A stretch of 64,000 nt of DNA from an uncultured Solirubrobacteraceae bacterium. Lineage in GTDB: Bacteria; Actinomycetota; Thermoleophilia; Solirubrobacterales; Solirubrobacteraceae. Position 1 is the first letter of the stretch; every line of letters starts with the position of its first letter. Location: assembly GCA_902806205.1 (NCBI GenBank), contig CADCVR010000027.1, positions 1 to 64,000 of the forward strand, given 5' to 3'. Positions 8,751-17,632 of the stretch are shown here, in pieces. A program made the translations under genes and the position numbers. The notes beneath the pieces are model-generated. The model made no database searches. It saw only the letters and a list, made by a program, of their open reading frames with translations, and was not told the DNA's origin.

Positions 8751-9802
8751 GTCCGTCCCCCCTTCGCGATGGCCAGAGCATATGCGTCGGCGTGGGCGCG
8801 CGCGGAGCGGGCCCACGAGAACGCCGCGGCGCGCCGGCGCCCGCGCTCGCTGAGGTCCCGGCGAAGGTCGCCGTCGAGCGTCAGCGCGACCAGGCAGCCG
8901 GCGAGGCTGCCCGCGTCGTGGGCGCCGACGTAGAGCGCCGCGTCACCGCAGACCTCCTCCACCCCGGCACTGCGAGCGGCCACCACGGGAGCTCCCGCGC
9001 TCATCGCCTCCAGCGGCGTCAGGCCGAAGCCCTCGTGCAGGCTCGGGTGCACGAGCGCGGCGGCGTGGGCGTAGAGATCGGCGAGCTGCTCGGCGTCGGG
9101 CTTGAGCACCGTCTCGACCCCTTCGGCGCCGCCGGTCGTCGCGGTGCCGGCGAGCACGAGCCCGAGCGGCTCGACGTCCTCGGACGCGAGCCCGCGGCGG
9201 TAGCGGGCGTAGCCCAGCAGCAGCAGGCCGAGGTTCTTGCGCGGCTCGTCGTCGCCGACGTAGAGGAAGTGGCGCGACTCCTGGGCGCGCGGGCGCCGCG
9301 CCTCGGGCTCCTGGCCGGGACCGTGCCGGGCTACGACGATGCGCTCCCGAGGGACGCCCCAGCGGCGGTGGACGTCGTCGGCCGTGGCCTGCGAGACCGC
9401 GACCACGGCCGCGGCGCGGCGCGCGGCGCGGCGGTGCGCCAGGAGCGCGTAGCGGCGGAAGTGCGGGTCGAAGGCCCCGGGGAAGTGGACGAAGGCAAGG
9501 TCGTGGACCGTGACGACCTGCGGGACCGCCGAGGCGAACGCGGCGGCCGGAAGCGGGTGGTGGAGCACGTCAGCCCGGTGCGCCCGCGCGCGCAGCGGCA
9601 GCTCGACGTTCCCCCAGCGCAGGTCGGAGGCGAGGTTGACGGCGGAGCGCAGGCCGCCGCGGCCCGGTGCGCGCCGCGCCTCGTTCTGGGCCTCGACGAC
9701 CTCGACGCCGAGTTGCTCGAGCGCGGGGACCAGGTGTGCGAGGTAGACCCCCGTGCCCGTGTGCCCCTTGAGGGCGAACGTCGTGTCCAGGAGCACCCGC
9801 AC
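8747..9802 (-). CDS. GT4 family glycosyltransferase
   Basis: The protein, 351 residues from a GTG start at 9802, begins with RVLLDTTFALKGHTGTGVYL. The N-terminal domain contains TVHDLAFVHFP. The C-terminal domain has FLYVGDDEPRKNLGLLL and EX7E in HEGFGLTPLEAMSAG. This is the mannosyltransferase/WbaZ-like layout of GT4 enzymes. An in-frame ATG at 9847 also exists but would overlap the start of the divergent gene, so GTG is preferred. It is coupled by ATGA to the following DUF1972 gene. Only about 43 bases separate it from the divergent GT2-like gene. Confidence 0.88.
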   Translation of the reverse strand: MRVLLDTTFALKGHTGTGVYLAHLVPALEQLGVEVVEAQNEARRAPGRGGLRSAVNLASDLRWGNVELPLRARAHRADVLHHPLPAAAFASAVPQVVTVHDLAFVHFPGAFDPHFRRYALLAHRRAARRAAAVVAVSQATADDVHRRWGVPRERIVVARHGPGQEPEARRPRAQESRHFLYVGDDEPRKNLGLLLLGYARYRRGLASEDVEPLGLVLAGTATTGGAEGVETVLKPDAEQLADLYAHAAALVHPSLHEGFGLTPLEAMSAGAPVVAARSAGVEEVCGDAALYVGAHDAGSLAGCLVALTLDGDLRRDLSERGRRRAAAFSWARSARAHADAYALAIAKGGRT

Positions 9803-9829
9803 CGCTCCATCATCGCGCGCGGACTTCCG

Positions 9830-9835
9830 TACCCT
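9830..9835 (+). promoter_or_regulatory. Candidate -10 element
   Basis: TACCCT ends 10 bases before the ATG at 9846, and no Shine-Dalgarno sequence is visible. One of a recurring set of TAnnnT hexamers close to start codons in this window. Confidence 0.4.
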
Positions 9836-9845
9836 GTCGGTTCTC

Positions 9846-10709
9846 ATGGGGTCCGCCGCTGTACTCGTGCCCGCGGGCCCTGGCCGTGCCGAGCGCGAGC
9901 GGGTGCTCGACTTGCTCGACGCGCTCGCCTGCTTCGAACCGGAGCTCGTCGACGTGGTGATCGTCGACGACGACCGGCGGGCGCGCGGCGCTTGGCCGTC
10001 AGGAGTCGGGGTGATCGCCAACCCGCGGCGCGGACGGGGGATCGGGACGCTCGGGGGGACCGTGGCGGGGACCCTGGCGGGACTCGCCTGCCTGCACCGT
10101 GTCGCTCGGGGCGCCTGGGTGCTGCGCCTGGACGCCGACGCGCTGGTCATCGGGCCGGTCGTGGCGCGGGTGGACGCGGCGTGGCGGGCCGGCGACGGGA
10201 TCCTCGGCTCGTGCTCGCAGACCTGCAACGGGGACGCTCGCGACGTGCGCGGGTGGAGCCGCGAGGTGCGCCGGCACACGCGGCCCGTGTGGGCGTGGCG
10301 GCGGCCCCCGCGCAGGCCGTGGTTCGTGCGGCCGGCCGACCGCTTCGTGCGCTCGCTGCTGCTCCAGGCGCGGGCGACGGGCTACGCGCCGGGAGAGCAC
10401 TGCGTCGCCGCGGGCTGCGCGCTGTCGGCCGCACTCGTGGGCGCGCTCGCGGCGCGGGGCTGGCTGGAGCGGCCGGAGCGCTGGCTCGGGGCGCGGCTCG
10501 GCGACGACGTCGTGCTCGGCGCGATGAGCCGCGCCTGCGGCCTGCGGCTCCGCGACTGCCACGCGGTCTTCGGCATACAGCACGTGGGCCTGGCCGACAC
10601 GCCGGCGCGGCTGGTCGAGCGGGGCTTTTCCGTGGTGCATTCGACGAAGAACGACCCACGGATGGAGGAGCCCGCGATCCGCTCGTTCTTCGCGGCGGCG
10701 CGCGCGTGA
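9846..10709 (+). CDS. GT2-like glycosyltransferase / nucleotide-diphospho-sugar transferase fold
   Basis: The 287-residue product has a GT-A-like order: an N-terminal strand (AAVLVPAGPGR), then VDVVIVDDD at about 39-47, and LRLDADALVIG with a DxD-type motif near residue 96. A later GDDVVLGAM segment resembles the catalytic ED/DD region of GT2 enzymes. No membrane segments are seen. The stop overlaps the GTG of the next gene (GTGA, 10706-10709), so the two are coupled. It probably transfers a sugar in the same pathway. The low similarity to canonical GT2 enzymes leaves function uncertain. Confidence 0.65.
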   Translation: MGSAAVLVPAGPGRAERERVLDLLDALACFEPELVDVVIVDDDRRARGAWPSGVGVIANPRRGRGIGTLGGTVAGTLAGLACLHRVARGAWVLRLDADALVIGPVVARVDAAWRAGDGILGSCSQTCNGDARDVRGWSREVRRHTRPVWAWRRPPRRPWFVRPADRFVRSLLLQARATGYAPGEHCVAAGCALSAALVGALAARGWLERPERWLGARLGDDVVLGAMSRACGLRLRDCHAVFGIQHVGLADTPARLVERGFSVVHSTKNDPRMEEPAIRSFFAAARA

Positions 10710-11716
10710 GCCCGTCGCTGCTCGGGGTCAACGCGGTCGACCACCCGGGCGGGGCGGAGGTCGCGCTCATGCGGCTGGCCGAGCGGCTGGCCAAGCGCGG
10801 CTGGGAGCTCGGGATGACGACCCCGGCGGACGTCGGGCCGCTGACCGAGCTCGGCTACGAGCACGTCAAGCTCGACGTCGGGGGGCTCGGCGCGCGCGAG
10901 GGGGCGCGCGCCGTCGCGTCGTGGCCCAAGGCGCTGCGGCTCGGCTCCCGCTGGGACGTCGTCTACCTCAACTCGACGGTCTGCGGGCGGCTGCTGCCGG
11001 CGCTGCGCTCCGCCCGGACGGTGCTCCACGTGCACGACATCGTCGACCGGGTCCCGCACCACTGGGCGCAGGCGAACCTCGTGCTCGCTGCCTCGCAGGC
11101 CGTCGCCGACCGCCTCGACGGGCTCGACGCGCAGGTCGTCTACTGCCCGATCGACCTCGAGCCGCCGCCCGCGCCGTGCCCCTGGCAGCAGAACGGCGCG
11201 CCCGTGATCGGCTACGTCGGGCGCATCGAGCCGCGCAAGGGCGCGCTGGACCTCGTCCGGGCGGCGGGGCTCATCCGAAAGCGGGTTCCCGGCGCGCGGA
11301 TCGTCGTGGTGGGCGGCGACCCGTACCAGACCGACCCGGAGTACCTCGCGGCCGTCCGGGCCTCGGCGGAGGTGGAGCACCTGGGCTGGGTGGAGAACGC
11401 GCCGGGGGTCATGCGGCACCTCGACGTGCTCGTCGCCCCGTCGCACCAGGAGCCGTTCGGCACGGTGCTCTCCGAGGCGATGGCGGTCGGGACGCCCGTG
11501 GTGGCCACGCGGGTCGGGGGGCTGGCGGAGGTCGTCGAGGACGGCCTGACCGGGGCGCTCGTCGCGCCGGGCTCCCCCGGGGAGCTCGCGGACGCGATCG
11601 CGCGCGTGCTGGCCTCGCGCGACGTGATGGGCGCCGCGGCGCGCCAGGCGGCGCGGCGCTTCGACGCCGACGCGTACGCCGACCGCGTCGAGGCGCTGCT
11701 GCGGGGGCTGCTGTGA
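10706..11716 (+). CDS. GT4 family glycosyltransferase
   Basis: The protein, 336 residues from a GTG that overlaps the preceding stop, starts SPSLLGVNAVDHPGGAEVAL, a common GT4 opening with the glycine-rich loop. The donor domain shows IGYVGRIEPRKGALDLV and EX7E in HQEPFGTVLSEAMAVG. A HVHDIVDRV segment lies in the acceptor domain. The open frame extends far upstream without stops, but that part is antisense to other genes and is not coding. It lies upstream of another GT4 gene with a 61-base gap. Sugar specificity unknown. Confidence 0.9.
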   Translation: MSPSLLGVNAVDHPGGAEVALMRLAERLAKRGWELGMTTPADVGPLTELGYEHVKLDVGGLGAREGARAVASWPKALRLGSRWDVVYLNSTVCGRLLPALRSARTVLHVHDIVDRVPHHWAQANLVLAASQAVADRLDGLDAQVVYCPIDLEPPPAPCPWQQNGAPVIGYVGRIEPRKGALDLVRAAGLIRKRVPGARIVVVGGDPYQTDPEYLAAVRASAEVEHLGWVENAPGVMRHLDVLVAPSHQEPFGTVLSEAMAVGTPVVATRVGGLAEVVEDGLTGALVAPGSPGELADAIARVLASRDVMGAAARQAARRFDADAYADRVEALLRGLL

Positions 11717-11777
11717 CCCGCCGTGGGTGCCGGTTGGCGCCCACCGTGCTCGCCGGCGCTCGACCGGGGCTAGTCAG

Positions 11778-12701
11778 GTGAAGATCGCCTTCGACGCCCG
11801 CGGGGCGGGGGATCCGCGCGGCATCGGGCGCTACGTGCGCTGCCTGCTCGAGGCACTCCGCGAGACGCAGGGCGCTCACACCGTCGTCGAGAGCCACAAG
11901 CCGCGGCGCGGCCAGGTGTTCCATTCGCCGTGGATCGACGGCGCGCAGCTGCGGCCCGGTGTGCCACAGGTCGTGACCCTGCACGACCTCGTGCCGCTCA
12001 AGCGCCGCGCGGAGTACCTGCGCACGGGCGTGCGCTTCCGCCTGCGCTATCTCGCGGTCGAGCGCGCGGATCGCATCATCGTGCCGACGCAGGCCGTCGC
12101 CGACGACGTGCTCTCGCTGCTGCGCGTCGACGCGGAGCGCATCAGCGTCATCGGGGAGGCGGCGGTGGCCGCGATGCACCCGCGCGACGCCGGGGAGGTC
12201 GCGGCGGTGCGCGCGCGATACGGCCTGCCGGCGGAGTACCTCGTGTGGGTCGGCGGGATGGAGCGCCCCGATCCGCGCAAGAACGTCGCTGCGCTGGCGG
12301 GCGCGCCCCGCGAGCTGCCGCTCGTGCTCGTCGGGCCGGTGCGCCAGTGGGCGCGCGAGCTTCCGGACGTGACGCTCACGGGCTTCGTCCCCGACGACGA
12401 CCTCGCCGCGATCTACTCCGGGGCTCGCGCGCTCGTGTTCCCTTCCGACGACGAGGGCTTCGGCCTGCCGACCGTCGAGGCGCTCGCCTGCGGCACCCCG
12501 GTGGCGGCCTGCGACGTGCCCGCCCTGCGCGAGGTCCTCGCCGATCGCGCGACGTTCGTCCCCCAGGGCGACCTCGCCGGTCTGCTCGCCGCGGGCGCCG
12601 CCGCCCGTCGCCCCGCCCCCGCGCCGCCGCCGTGGTCGTGGACCGACGCGGCGCGCGCGACGTGGCAGGTCTACGGGGACGTGCTGGCCACAGAGCAGTG
12701 A
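11778..12701 (+). CDS. GT4 family glycosyltransferase
   Basis: The 307-residue product starts at a GTG (KIAFDARGAGDPRGIGRYV). The motif KIAFDAR...GIGRY is typical of GT4 mannosyl/rhamnosyltransferases. TLHDLVPL follows, and the donor domain has WVGGMERPDPRKNV and EX7E in DEGFGLPTVEALACG. It is short for the family because the acceptor domain is compact. It ends 70 bases before the stop of the convergent flippase gene; no clear terminator is seen in between. Confidence 0.88.
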   Translation: MKIAFDARGAGDPRGIGRYVRCLLEALRETQGAHTVVESHKPRRGQVFHSPWIDGAQLRPGVPQVVTLHDLVPLKRRAEYLRTGVRFRLRYLAVERADRIIVPTQAVADDVLSLLRVDAERISVIGEAAVAAMHPRDAGEVAAVRARYGLPAEYLVWVGGMERPDPRKNVAALAGAPRELPLVLVGPVRQWARELPDVTLTGFVPDDDLAAIYSGARALVFPSDDEGFGLPTVEALACGTPVAACDVPALREVLADRATFVPQGDLAGLLAAGAAARRPAPAPPPWSWTDAARATWQVYGDVLATEQ

Positions 12702-12771
12702 GCGTGCTCACCCTGTACGACAACGCGGGCTCCACGAACGCGCTCAAGCTGCACCCGCAGCCGGGCCACCA

Positions 12772-13722
12772 TCAGGCGCGCGCGGCCATCCGCAGGCCGC
12801 TCAGCCCGCCGTAGCGCAGGGCGAGCGCGACCAGGCCCGCGACGGTGATCGGGACGAGCAGCACGAAGCGCACGAGGATGAGATACGAGACGGCCTGGGC
12901 GCTCGTGCCGCCGATCGCCTTGACCCCGATGACCGCCGCCGCGTCCTGGGTGCCCGCGTACCCCGGGCCGCTCGGGATCAGCGAGAACATCGAGGCGAGC
13001 GCGACCAGGTAGAGCGCCTCGAGCGGGCTCGCGCCGAGGTTGACCGCCGCCGCGCACGAGCCCCACACGCCGGCCTCCCCGAGCCAGATGAGGATCGTCA
13101 GCCCGAGCATCCCCGCGCCGTGGCGTCCACGAAGGTTCCGCGTCGAGGCGATCATCGGCGCGGCGAAGGCCCTGACGCGGTCGATCAGGCCGCGGCGGCG
13201 CAGCATCCCGAAGCTCACCGCGCACGCGACCAGCGCCGCCACCACGAGCCCGGCGAGCACCGCTCCGGTCGTTCCGCCCGGCAGCCCGGCGCCGCCCGCG
13301 ATCGTCGTCGCGAGCACGAGGAAGAGCACGACGAGCACCGCCACGTCCAGGAGCCGCTCGGCCACGAGCGTCCCGACGACGAAGCGCTTCGTCGTGTCCG
13401 CGCGCGGCGCCATGAGCACGACCCGCATGAGGTCGCCGGCGCGTGCGGGCAGCACGTTGTTGCCCATGTAGCCCACGAGCACGAGCCGGTAGGCGTCGCC
13501 ACGGGAAGGGCGCGCGTCGACGTCGTACAGGAGCGTCCGCCAGCGCTCGGCGCGCAGCGCGGTGCAGATGCCGTAGAGCACGACGGCCAGGCCGAGCGCG
13601 AAGAGGTCCTCGCTCGCAGCCGGGAGCGTCGGAGCGGGCTGGTGCGCCGCCCACCAGACGACCGCCGCGAGCACGAGCCCGGAGACGATCCAGCCGACCG
13701 ACTGCAGCCCGCGCTTGCCCAC
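12772..13722 (-). CDS. LPG synthase-like / YbhN-family membrane protein (flippase-like)
   Basis: This 316-residue protein has about 8 hydrophobic segments and the marker segments of the lysylphosphatidylglycerol synthase TM/AglD/YbhN family. These are LRAERWRTLL near 57, GYMGNNVLPARAGDLMR near 88-104, and PSGPGYAGTQDA near 253-264. Members lack the soluble aminoacyltransferase domain and are often found in glycan loci, where they may help lipid-linked sugars or lipids cross the membrane. The start lies 6 bases beyond the stop of the upstream SDR gene, so they are probably co-transcribed. The transported substrate is unknown. Confidence 0.85.
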   Translation of the reverse strand: MGKRGLQSVGWIVSGLVLAAVVWWAAHQPAPTLPAASEDLFALGLAVVLYGICTALRAERWRTLLYDVDARPSRGDAYRLVLVGYMGNNVLPARAGDLMRVVLMAPRADTTKRFVVGTLVAERLLDVAVLVVLFLVLATTIAGGAGLPGGTTGAVLAGLVVAALVACAVSFGMLRRRGLIDRVRAFAAPMIASTRNLRGRHGAGMLGLTILIWLGEAGVWGSCAAAVNLGASPLEALYLVALASMFSLIPSGPGYAGTQDAAAVIGVKAIGGTSAQAVSYLILVRFVLLVPITVAGLVALALRYGGLSGLRMAARA

Positions 13723-13728
13723 GGTGGT

Positions 13729-14652
13729 TCAGCGCGCCCCGACGGTCGGGGCCGGGGTGCCGGCGCCGACGACGACCCCGGCCGCCCCGAGCAGCTCGCC
13801 CTCGGGCCGGTCTGCGCCCGTGGCGGGATCGGCGAGGCGCAGGGCCTCGGCGAGCTCCGGGCGGCCCCTGCGCATCAGCTGCCACTCCGAGAGGGGCTGC
13901 AGCACACCGCGCAGCGCGAGCGCCGGCCCGACGTAGCGCGGCGCCCACAGCCGCGCCGCGCGCTTCTCGATGCCCTTCTCGATGGCGTCGATCGCGAGCC
14001 CGAGCGGCGCCGGGGAGCGCATGAACGGCGGAAGCGACTGTCGCATCCGGGCACTGGAAGGCTGCGCGAAGGAGCCGCGCACGATGTCCGTGTCGACGAA
14101 GCCGAAGTAGGCGCAGCCGACCCGCGCGCGGGTCACCGACGTCTCGATCCGCAGGGAGTTCGTGAACGCCTCGACGCCGGCCTTCGACGCGGCGTACGCC
14201 GCCATGAGCGGCGCGTGCGTGGCTGCCGCGAGCGAGGCGACGTTCAGCAGGTAGCCGCCGCGCGCGGTGACCTGCCCGAGCAGCGCGCGGTCCGTGCGCC
14301 ACACGCCGAGCAGGTTGACCTCGAGCGTCCGCTCGACGGAGCGCTCCGGCGCCGTGGCGACCGCCCCGGTCATCTGGATGCCCGCGTTGGCGATGCCCAC
14401 GTCGATGCCCCCGAAGCGCTCGACCGTTCCGGTCACCGCGCGCTCGAGCGCTCCGGGGTCGGTGGTGTCGGCCGCGAAGACCGCGGCGCGGTCCCCGAGC
14501 GCGGCGGCCAGCGCCTCCATCCGGTCGGGCTCCAAACCGACCAGGGCGACGTTCGCGCCCTTGGCGTGCAAGCGGCGGGCGGTCGCGGCGCCGATCCCGC
14601 GGGCGGCGCCCGTGATGAAGACGGTGCGGCCGTCGATCTCGTATCTCGCCAT
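13729..14652 (-). CDS. Short-chain dehydrogenase/reductase
   Basis: The 307-residue SDR starts at the ATG at 14652. The Rossmann signature TGAARGIG is at about 15-22, NAG(I) at about 88-91, and the catalytic Ser-Tyr-Lys set is in the NVASLAAATHAPLMAAYAASK region (YxxxK). The extra C-terminal 60 residues include PRYVGPALALRGVLQPL, as in fatty-acyl/short-chain ketoreductases with lipid-like substrates. TACCCT at 14659-14664 suggests its own near-leaderless promoter. The flippase gene follows after 6 bases. Substrate unknown. Confidence 0.88.
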   Translation of the reverse strand: MARYEIDGRTVFITGAARGIGAATARRLHAKGANVALVGLEPDRMEALAAALGDRAAVFAADTTDPGALERAVTGTVERFGGIDVGIANAGIQMTGAVATAPERSVERTLEVNLLGVWRTDRALLGQVTARGGYLLNVASLAAATHAPLMAAYAASKAGVEAFTNSLRIETSVTRARVGCAYFGFVDTDIVRGSFAQPSSARMRQSLPPFMRSPAPLGLAIDAIEKGIEKRAARLWAPRYVGPALALRGVLQPLSEWQLMRRGRPELAEALRLADPATGADRPEGELLGAAGVVVGAGTPAPTVGAR

Positions 14653-14658
14653 CGGGGG

Positions 14659-14664
14659 AGGGTA
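14659..14664 (-). promoter_or_regulatory. Candidate -10 element
   Basis: TACCCT on the minus strand ends 6 bases before the ATG of the SDR gene (14652); no Shine-Dalgarno sequence is seen, so the transcript may be leaderless. Confidence 0.45.
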
Positions 14665-14699
14665 GGGCGCGCGGCGCGGCGGCGGCCCGACGGCGCCGC

Positions 14700-15653
14700 T
14701 CAGCGCGGCGGCGTCAGCCCGAACGGCGGCCGGCGACCGCGGACGCGGCGCGCCTGCACCGTGCGCCGGCGCCGGATCGCGCCCGGAAGCAGTCTGGCCG
14801 CGTCGGCGTAGCCGCGCAGGAGGTGTCGCTCGCGCAGCAGGACGTGCCCGAGCGCGAGCAGCTCGTAGCCGATGATCCACGGCGCGTCGCGAGCGAAGCC
14901 CGCCGGCGTCTCGTTCTTCACCAGCATGAGCAGCCGGTTGGCGAACTGGCGCCGGCGGTGCTCGGGAGCAAGCGCCGCGCGCGTCGTCGGCGAGTAGAAG
15001 CGCATATGCCAGCCGCGGGCGTCGGGCTCGTAGACGCAGCGGAAGCCCAGCAGCTGCGCGCGCCACGCGAGGTCGGCGTCGGACGCCCAGAGCCCCATGT
15101 CCTCGTCGAGCACCTCCACGCCGACGGCGCAGGCGTCGAGCGCCGCGCGCCGGTAGAGCACGCAGGCGCCGTCGCCGCCGAAGGCGGGCGCCCGCCGGGG
15201 GTAACGGCCTTGAGGCTCCCCGTGGCCGACGAGCCCGTTCTTGCGTCGCCGGTCGATCCGCATCCCGGCCGTGTCGAGCACCGCCAACCGATCGCCGGGA
15301 AGCATGCCCGTCGATCTGACGAGCTTGGGCGCGACGGACCCGACGCCGGGGCGGGCGAGCGCGAGCGTGGCCGCCTCGAGAAAGCCCGGCGCCAGCACGC
15401 AGTCCGCGTTGAGCAGCAGCACGTCGCCCGTGGTCGCCGCCAGGCCGGCGTTGACCGCCGCCGCGTAGGAGCGCCGTTCGCGCAGGCGCACGACCTCGAC
15501 GCCGAGCCGCTCGCAGAGCGCGGCCGTCGCGTCCCCGCAGGCGTTGTCGATCACGACGACCCGCGCACCAGGCTGGGCGAGCGCCGCGGGGAGGCAGTGC
15601 GCGAGCCGGTCGGCCTCGTCGACGCTGAGGACGAGGACGGTCGTGCGGCTCAC
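14700..15653 (-). CDS. GT2 family glycosyltransferase (WcaA/WbbL-like)
   Basis: The product is 317 residues from the GTG at 15653; an upstream ATG at 15713 would add 20 residues unlike any GT start. It has the GT2 order: TTVLVLSVDEADRL, VVVIDNACGDATAAL (NDP-binding), LLLNADCVLAPGFL (DxD-type NAD), then FGGDGACVLYRRAAL and DEDMGLWASDADLAWRAQL (catalytic acidic residues). This matches rhamnosyl/galactofuranosyltransferase-like enzymes. A basic C-terminal tail may contact the membrane. It lies downstream of a GT4 gene on the same strand with about 100 bases between. Confidence 0.87.
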   Translation of the reverse strand: MSRTTVLVLSVDEADRLAHCLPAALAQPGARVVVIDNACGDATAALCERLGVEVVRLRERRSYAAAVNAGLAATTGDVLLLNADCVLAPGFLEAATLALARPGVGSVAPKLVRSTGMLPGDRLAVLDTAGMRIDRRRKNGLVGHGEPQGRYPRRAPAFGGDGACVLYRRAALDACAVGVEVLDEDMGLWASDADLAWRAQLLGFRCVYEPDARGWHMRFYSPTTRAALAPEHRRRQFANRLLMLVKNETPAGFARDAPWIIGYELLALGHVLLRERHLLRGYADAARLLPGAIRRRRTVQARRVRGRRPPFGLTPPR

Positions 15654-15750
15654 GAGCGCCCCCCGTGCCGTCGCCGGGAAACGGGTCGCCGCAGGTTGCC
15701 AGGAGCGAGACACGCCACGGGCGGTCCGTCCCGGCCTGGCCGGCGCGAGC

Positions 15751-16722
15751 TCACGCGAGCTCCTCGTAGACGGCGAGGGTGGCGGCCGCCGCCGCCTCCC
15801 AGGACCATGCGCGCGCGCGCTCCCGGCCCGCAGCGCGCAGCTCGTCGCCCCGCTCGAGCGCTTCGCGGATCCCGGCGGCGATGGCGTCCACCGAGAACGG
15901 GTCGAAGAGCACCGCCGCGCCCCCCGCGGTCTCCGGCAGCGCGGTGGCCCGCGCGCAGGCGACGGGCGTGCCGCGCACCATCGCCTCGGCCACCACGAGG
16001 CCGAACCCCTCGTACAGCGACGGGTGGACGAGCACGTCGGCGCCGCGCATCAACGCGTCGAGGCGAGCGTCGTCGACCCAGCCGGTCGTCTCGACCCGGG
16101 GCGGCAGCGGCCGCTCGAGCTCACCGAGGCCGGCGAGCACGAGGCGGTGCCCGGTCTCGAGCCGCGCGTGGGCCTCGACCAGGCGCCCGAGGTTCTTCTT
16201 CCCGCGCAGGTCGCCGACGGCCAGGAGATACGGCCCGTCGTCCGGGAGCGGGGTGTCGGTGACCGGAAGCCCGGGGGCGTTCGGGATCACGCGGACCTTC
16301 GCGCGCTCCACGCCGTAGCGCGCGATCACATCGTCGGCGGTGAACTGCGAGACGCAGATGACCCGCTCGGCCGAGCGTGCGGCCCGGGGGGTGATCCAGC
16401 GGTACTTGAGCCCCGTCCTGCGCGAGAAATCCCCGGGATGGGCCTCGAAGGCGAGGTCGTGGATCGTCACCACGCCGGGGCAGTGACGGCGCAGCGCCAG
16501 GAAGCAGTTCGGCGCGTGGAGCACCGTGGCGCCGTCGCGGCGCGCCCGCCGCGGGAAGACGATCTGCTCCCACGCCACCTCGGGCCCTCGGCCGGACTCC
16601 ACATAGGGGTGCACCGTGGCGGGAAGGTGCTCGAGCAGGTGGCGCGCGTGGCGTCCCCAGCCCCGTACGGGCTCGGCGTGCGCGTCTCGCGCGTCGAAGG
16701 CCACGTTCAACATTGCGTTCAT
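15751..16722 (-). CDS. GT4 family glycosyltransferase
   Basis: The protein is 323 residues, starting MNAMLNVAFDARDA (a second ATG at 16713 is also possible). It has the KxAFDAR-like opening, HAPNCFLALRR, TIHDLAFEAHP, and in the donor domain LLAVGDLRGKKNLGRLV and EX7E in YEGFGLVVAEAMVRG. It is transcribed divergently from the WecG-like gene, with 94 bases between start codons that must hold both promoters. Acceptor and donor sugars unknown. Confidence 0.9.
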   Translation of the reverse strand: MNAMLNVAFDARDAHAEPVRGWGRHARHLLEHLPATVHPYVESGRGPEVAWEQIVFPRRARRDGATVLHAPNCFLALRRHCPGVVTIHDLAFEAHPGDFSRRTGLKYRWITPRAARSAERVICVSQFTADDVIARYGVERAKVRVIPNAPGLPVTDTPLPDDGPYLLAVGDLRGKKNLGRLVEAHARLETGHRLVLAGLGELERPLPPRVETTGWVDDARLDALMRGADVLVHPSLYEGFGLVVAEAMVRGTPVACARATALPETAGGAAVLFDPFSVDAIAAGIREALERGDELRAAGRERARAWSWEAAAAATLAVYEELA

Positions 16723-16816
16723 GACCCTACGTGCGCCATGATCCTCGGGCCGGTAAGGGACAAAAACACAGAGCGGTGGGGACAGAGGTCCCGCCGGGAG
16801 GATTTCGGTTGCAAGC
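16723..16816. promoter_or_regulatory. Divergent promoter region
   Basis: This 94-base gap between two divergent start codons is noticeably more A-rich than its surroundings (for example ACAAAAACA at about 16760). It contains GGGAGGA at 16796-16802 upstream of the plus-strand ATG at 16817. I could not assign -35/-10 hexamers with confidence. Confidence 0.4.
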
Positions 16817-17632
16817 ATGGCGGTGATCGATGACGCGGCCCGCGTGGCCCGGCATCTCGATGCGGTGACAGACGACGCGGCACAGTCGCGGATCTTCGAG
16901 ATCCCGGTCGACCTCGCGCGCCCGGCCGACCTGCTGCGGCGCATCACGGGCTGGGTCGGCGACGGGCTCGGCGCCCGCCGCGTCATGTACGTCAACGCCC
17001 ATGTGCTCAACCAGTCCCAGGAGAAGCCGGCGCTGCGCGCGGCACTCCAGTCCGCAGACCTCGTCTACTGCGACGGCTACGGCGTCCGCCTCGCCGCCAA
17101 GTCGCTCGACGTCGAGATCCCGCACCGCATGACGGGCGCCGATTGGGTCTGGGATCTCGCCGCGCTCTGCGAGGCGGCCGGCCAGTCGGTCTACCTCCTC
17201 GGATCGGAGCCGGGGGTGACCCAGGGCGCCGCCGAGCGCCTGCAGCTCGCGTACCCCGCGCTCCAGATCGCGGGCCATCACCACGGCTACTTCGAGCTCG
17301 GCTCCGCCCACGACGAGCGGGTCATCGAGGACATCAACGCCAAGCGGCCCGACATCGTCCTGGTGGGGATGGGTTCGCCGAAGCAGGAGCTCTGGGTGCA
17401 GCGCAACGCGCACCGCATAGACACCGACGTGCTCTGGACGGTCGGGGCCCTCTTCGACTACGTCTCGGGCCGCGTGCCGCGCGCGCCGGCCTGGTTGGCC
17501 GACAATGGCCTGGAATGGATCTTCCGACTCGCGATCGAGCCGAACCGGATGTGGCGCCGGTACCTGCTGGGCAACCCGGTCTTCGTGAGCCGGGTGATGG
17601 CGCAGGCGCGCCGCCACCACCCCGCGGCCTGA
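16817..17632 (+). CDS. WecG/TagA/CpsF family glycosyltransferase (GT26)
   Basis: The 271-residue product matches the GT26 family over its length. It shows MYVNAHVLNQS, ADLVYCDGYGV (the conserved Asp-Gly region), MTGADWV, YLLGSEPGVTQGA, RPDIVLVGMGSPKQE and WTVGALFDYVSG, ending with a basic amphipathic C-terminus (WRRYLLGNP). Family members (TagA, WecG) add the second sugar, often ManNAc or ManNAcA, to polyprenyl-diphosphate-linked GlcNAc at the membrane. This fits a lipid-linked glycan pathway started by the sugar phosphotransferase at 24.4-25.9 kb. The start follows a GGGAGGA motif at about 14 bases. The stop overlaps the apparent CTG start of the next gene. Confidence 0.92.
   Translation: MAVIDDAARVARHLDAVTDDAAQSRIFEIPVDLARPADLLRRITGWVGDGLGARRVMYVNAHVLNQSQEKPALRAALQSADLVYCDGYGVRLAAKSLDVEIPHRMTGADWVWDLAALCEAAGQSVYLLGSEPGVTQGAAERLQLAYPALQIAGHHHGYFELGSAHDERVIEDINAKRPDIVLVGMGSPKQELWVQRNAHRIDTDVLWTVGALFDYVSGRVPRAPAWLADNGLEWIFRLAIEPNRMWRRYLLGNPVFVSRVMAQARRHHPAA

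Noticed and set aside
9845-9847. ATG start for the GT4 gene at 9847 on the minus strand
   Set aside because: It would overlap the start codon of the divergent gene and add residues not seen in GT4 proteins; the GTG at 9802 gives the usual N-terminus.
12671-14302. Long minus-strand frame overlapping the flippase and SDR genes
   Set aside because: It is the alternative frame of the two real genes and shows no motif.
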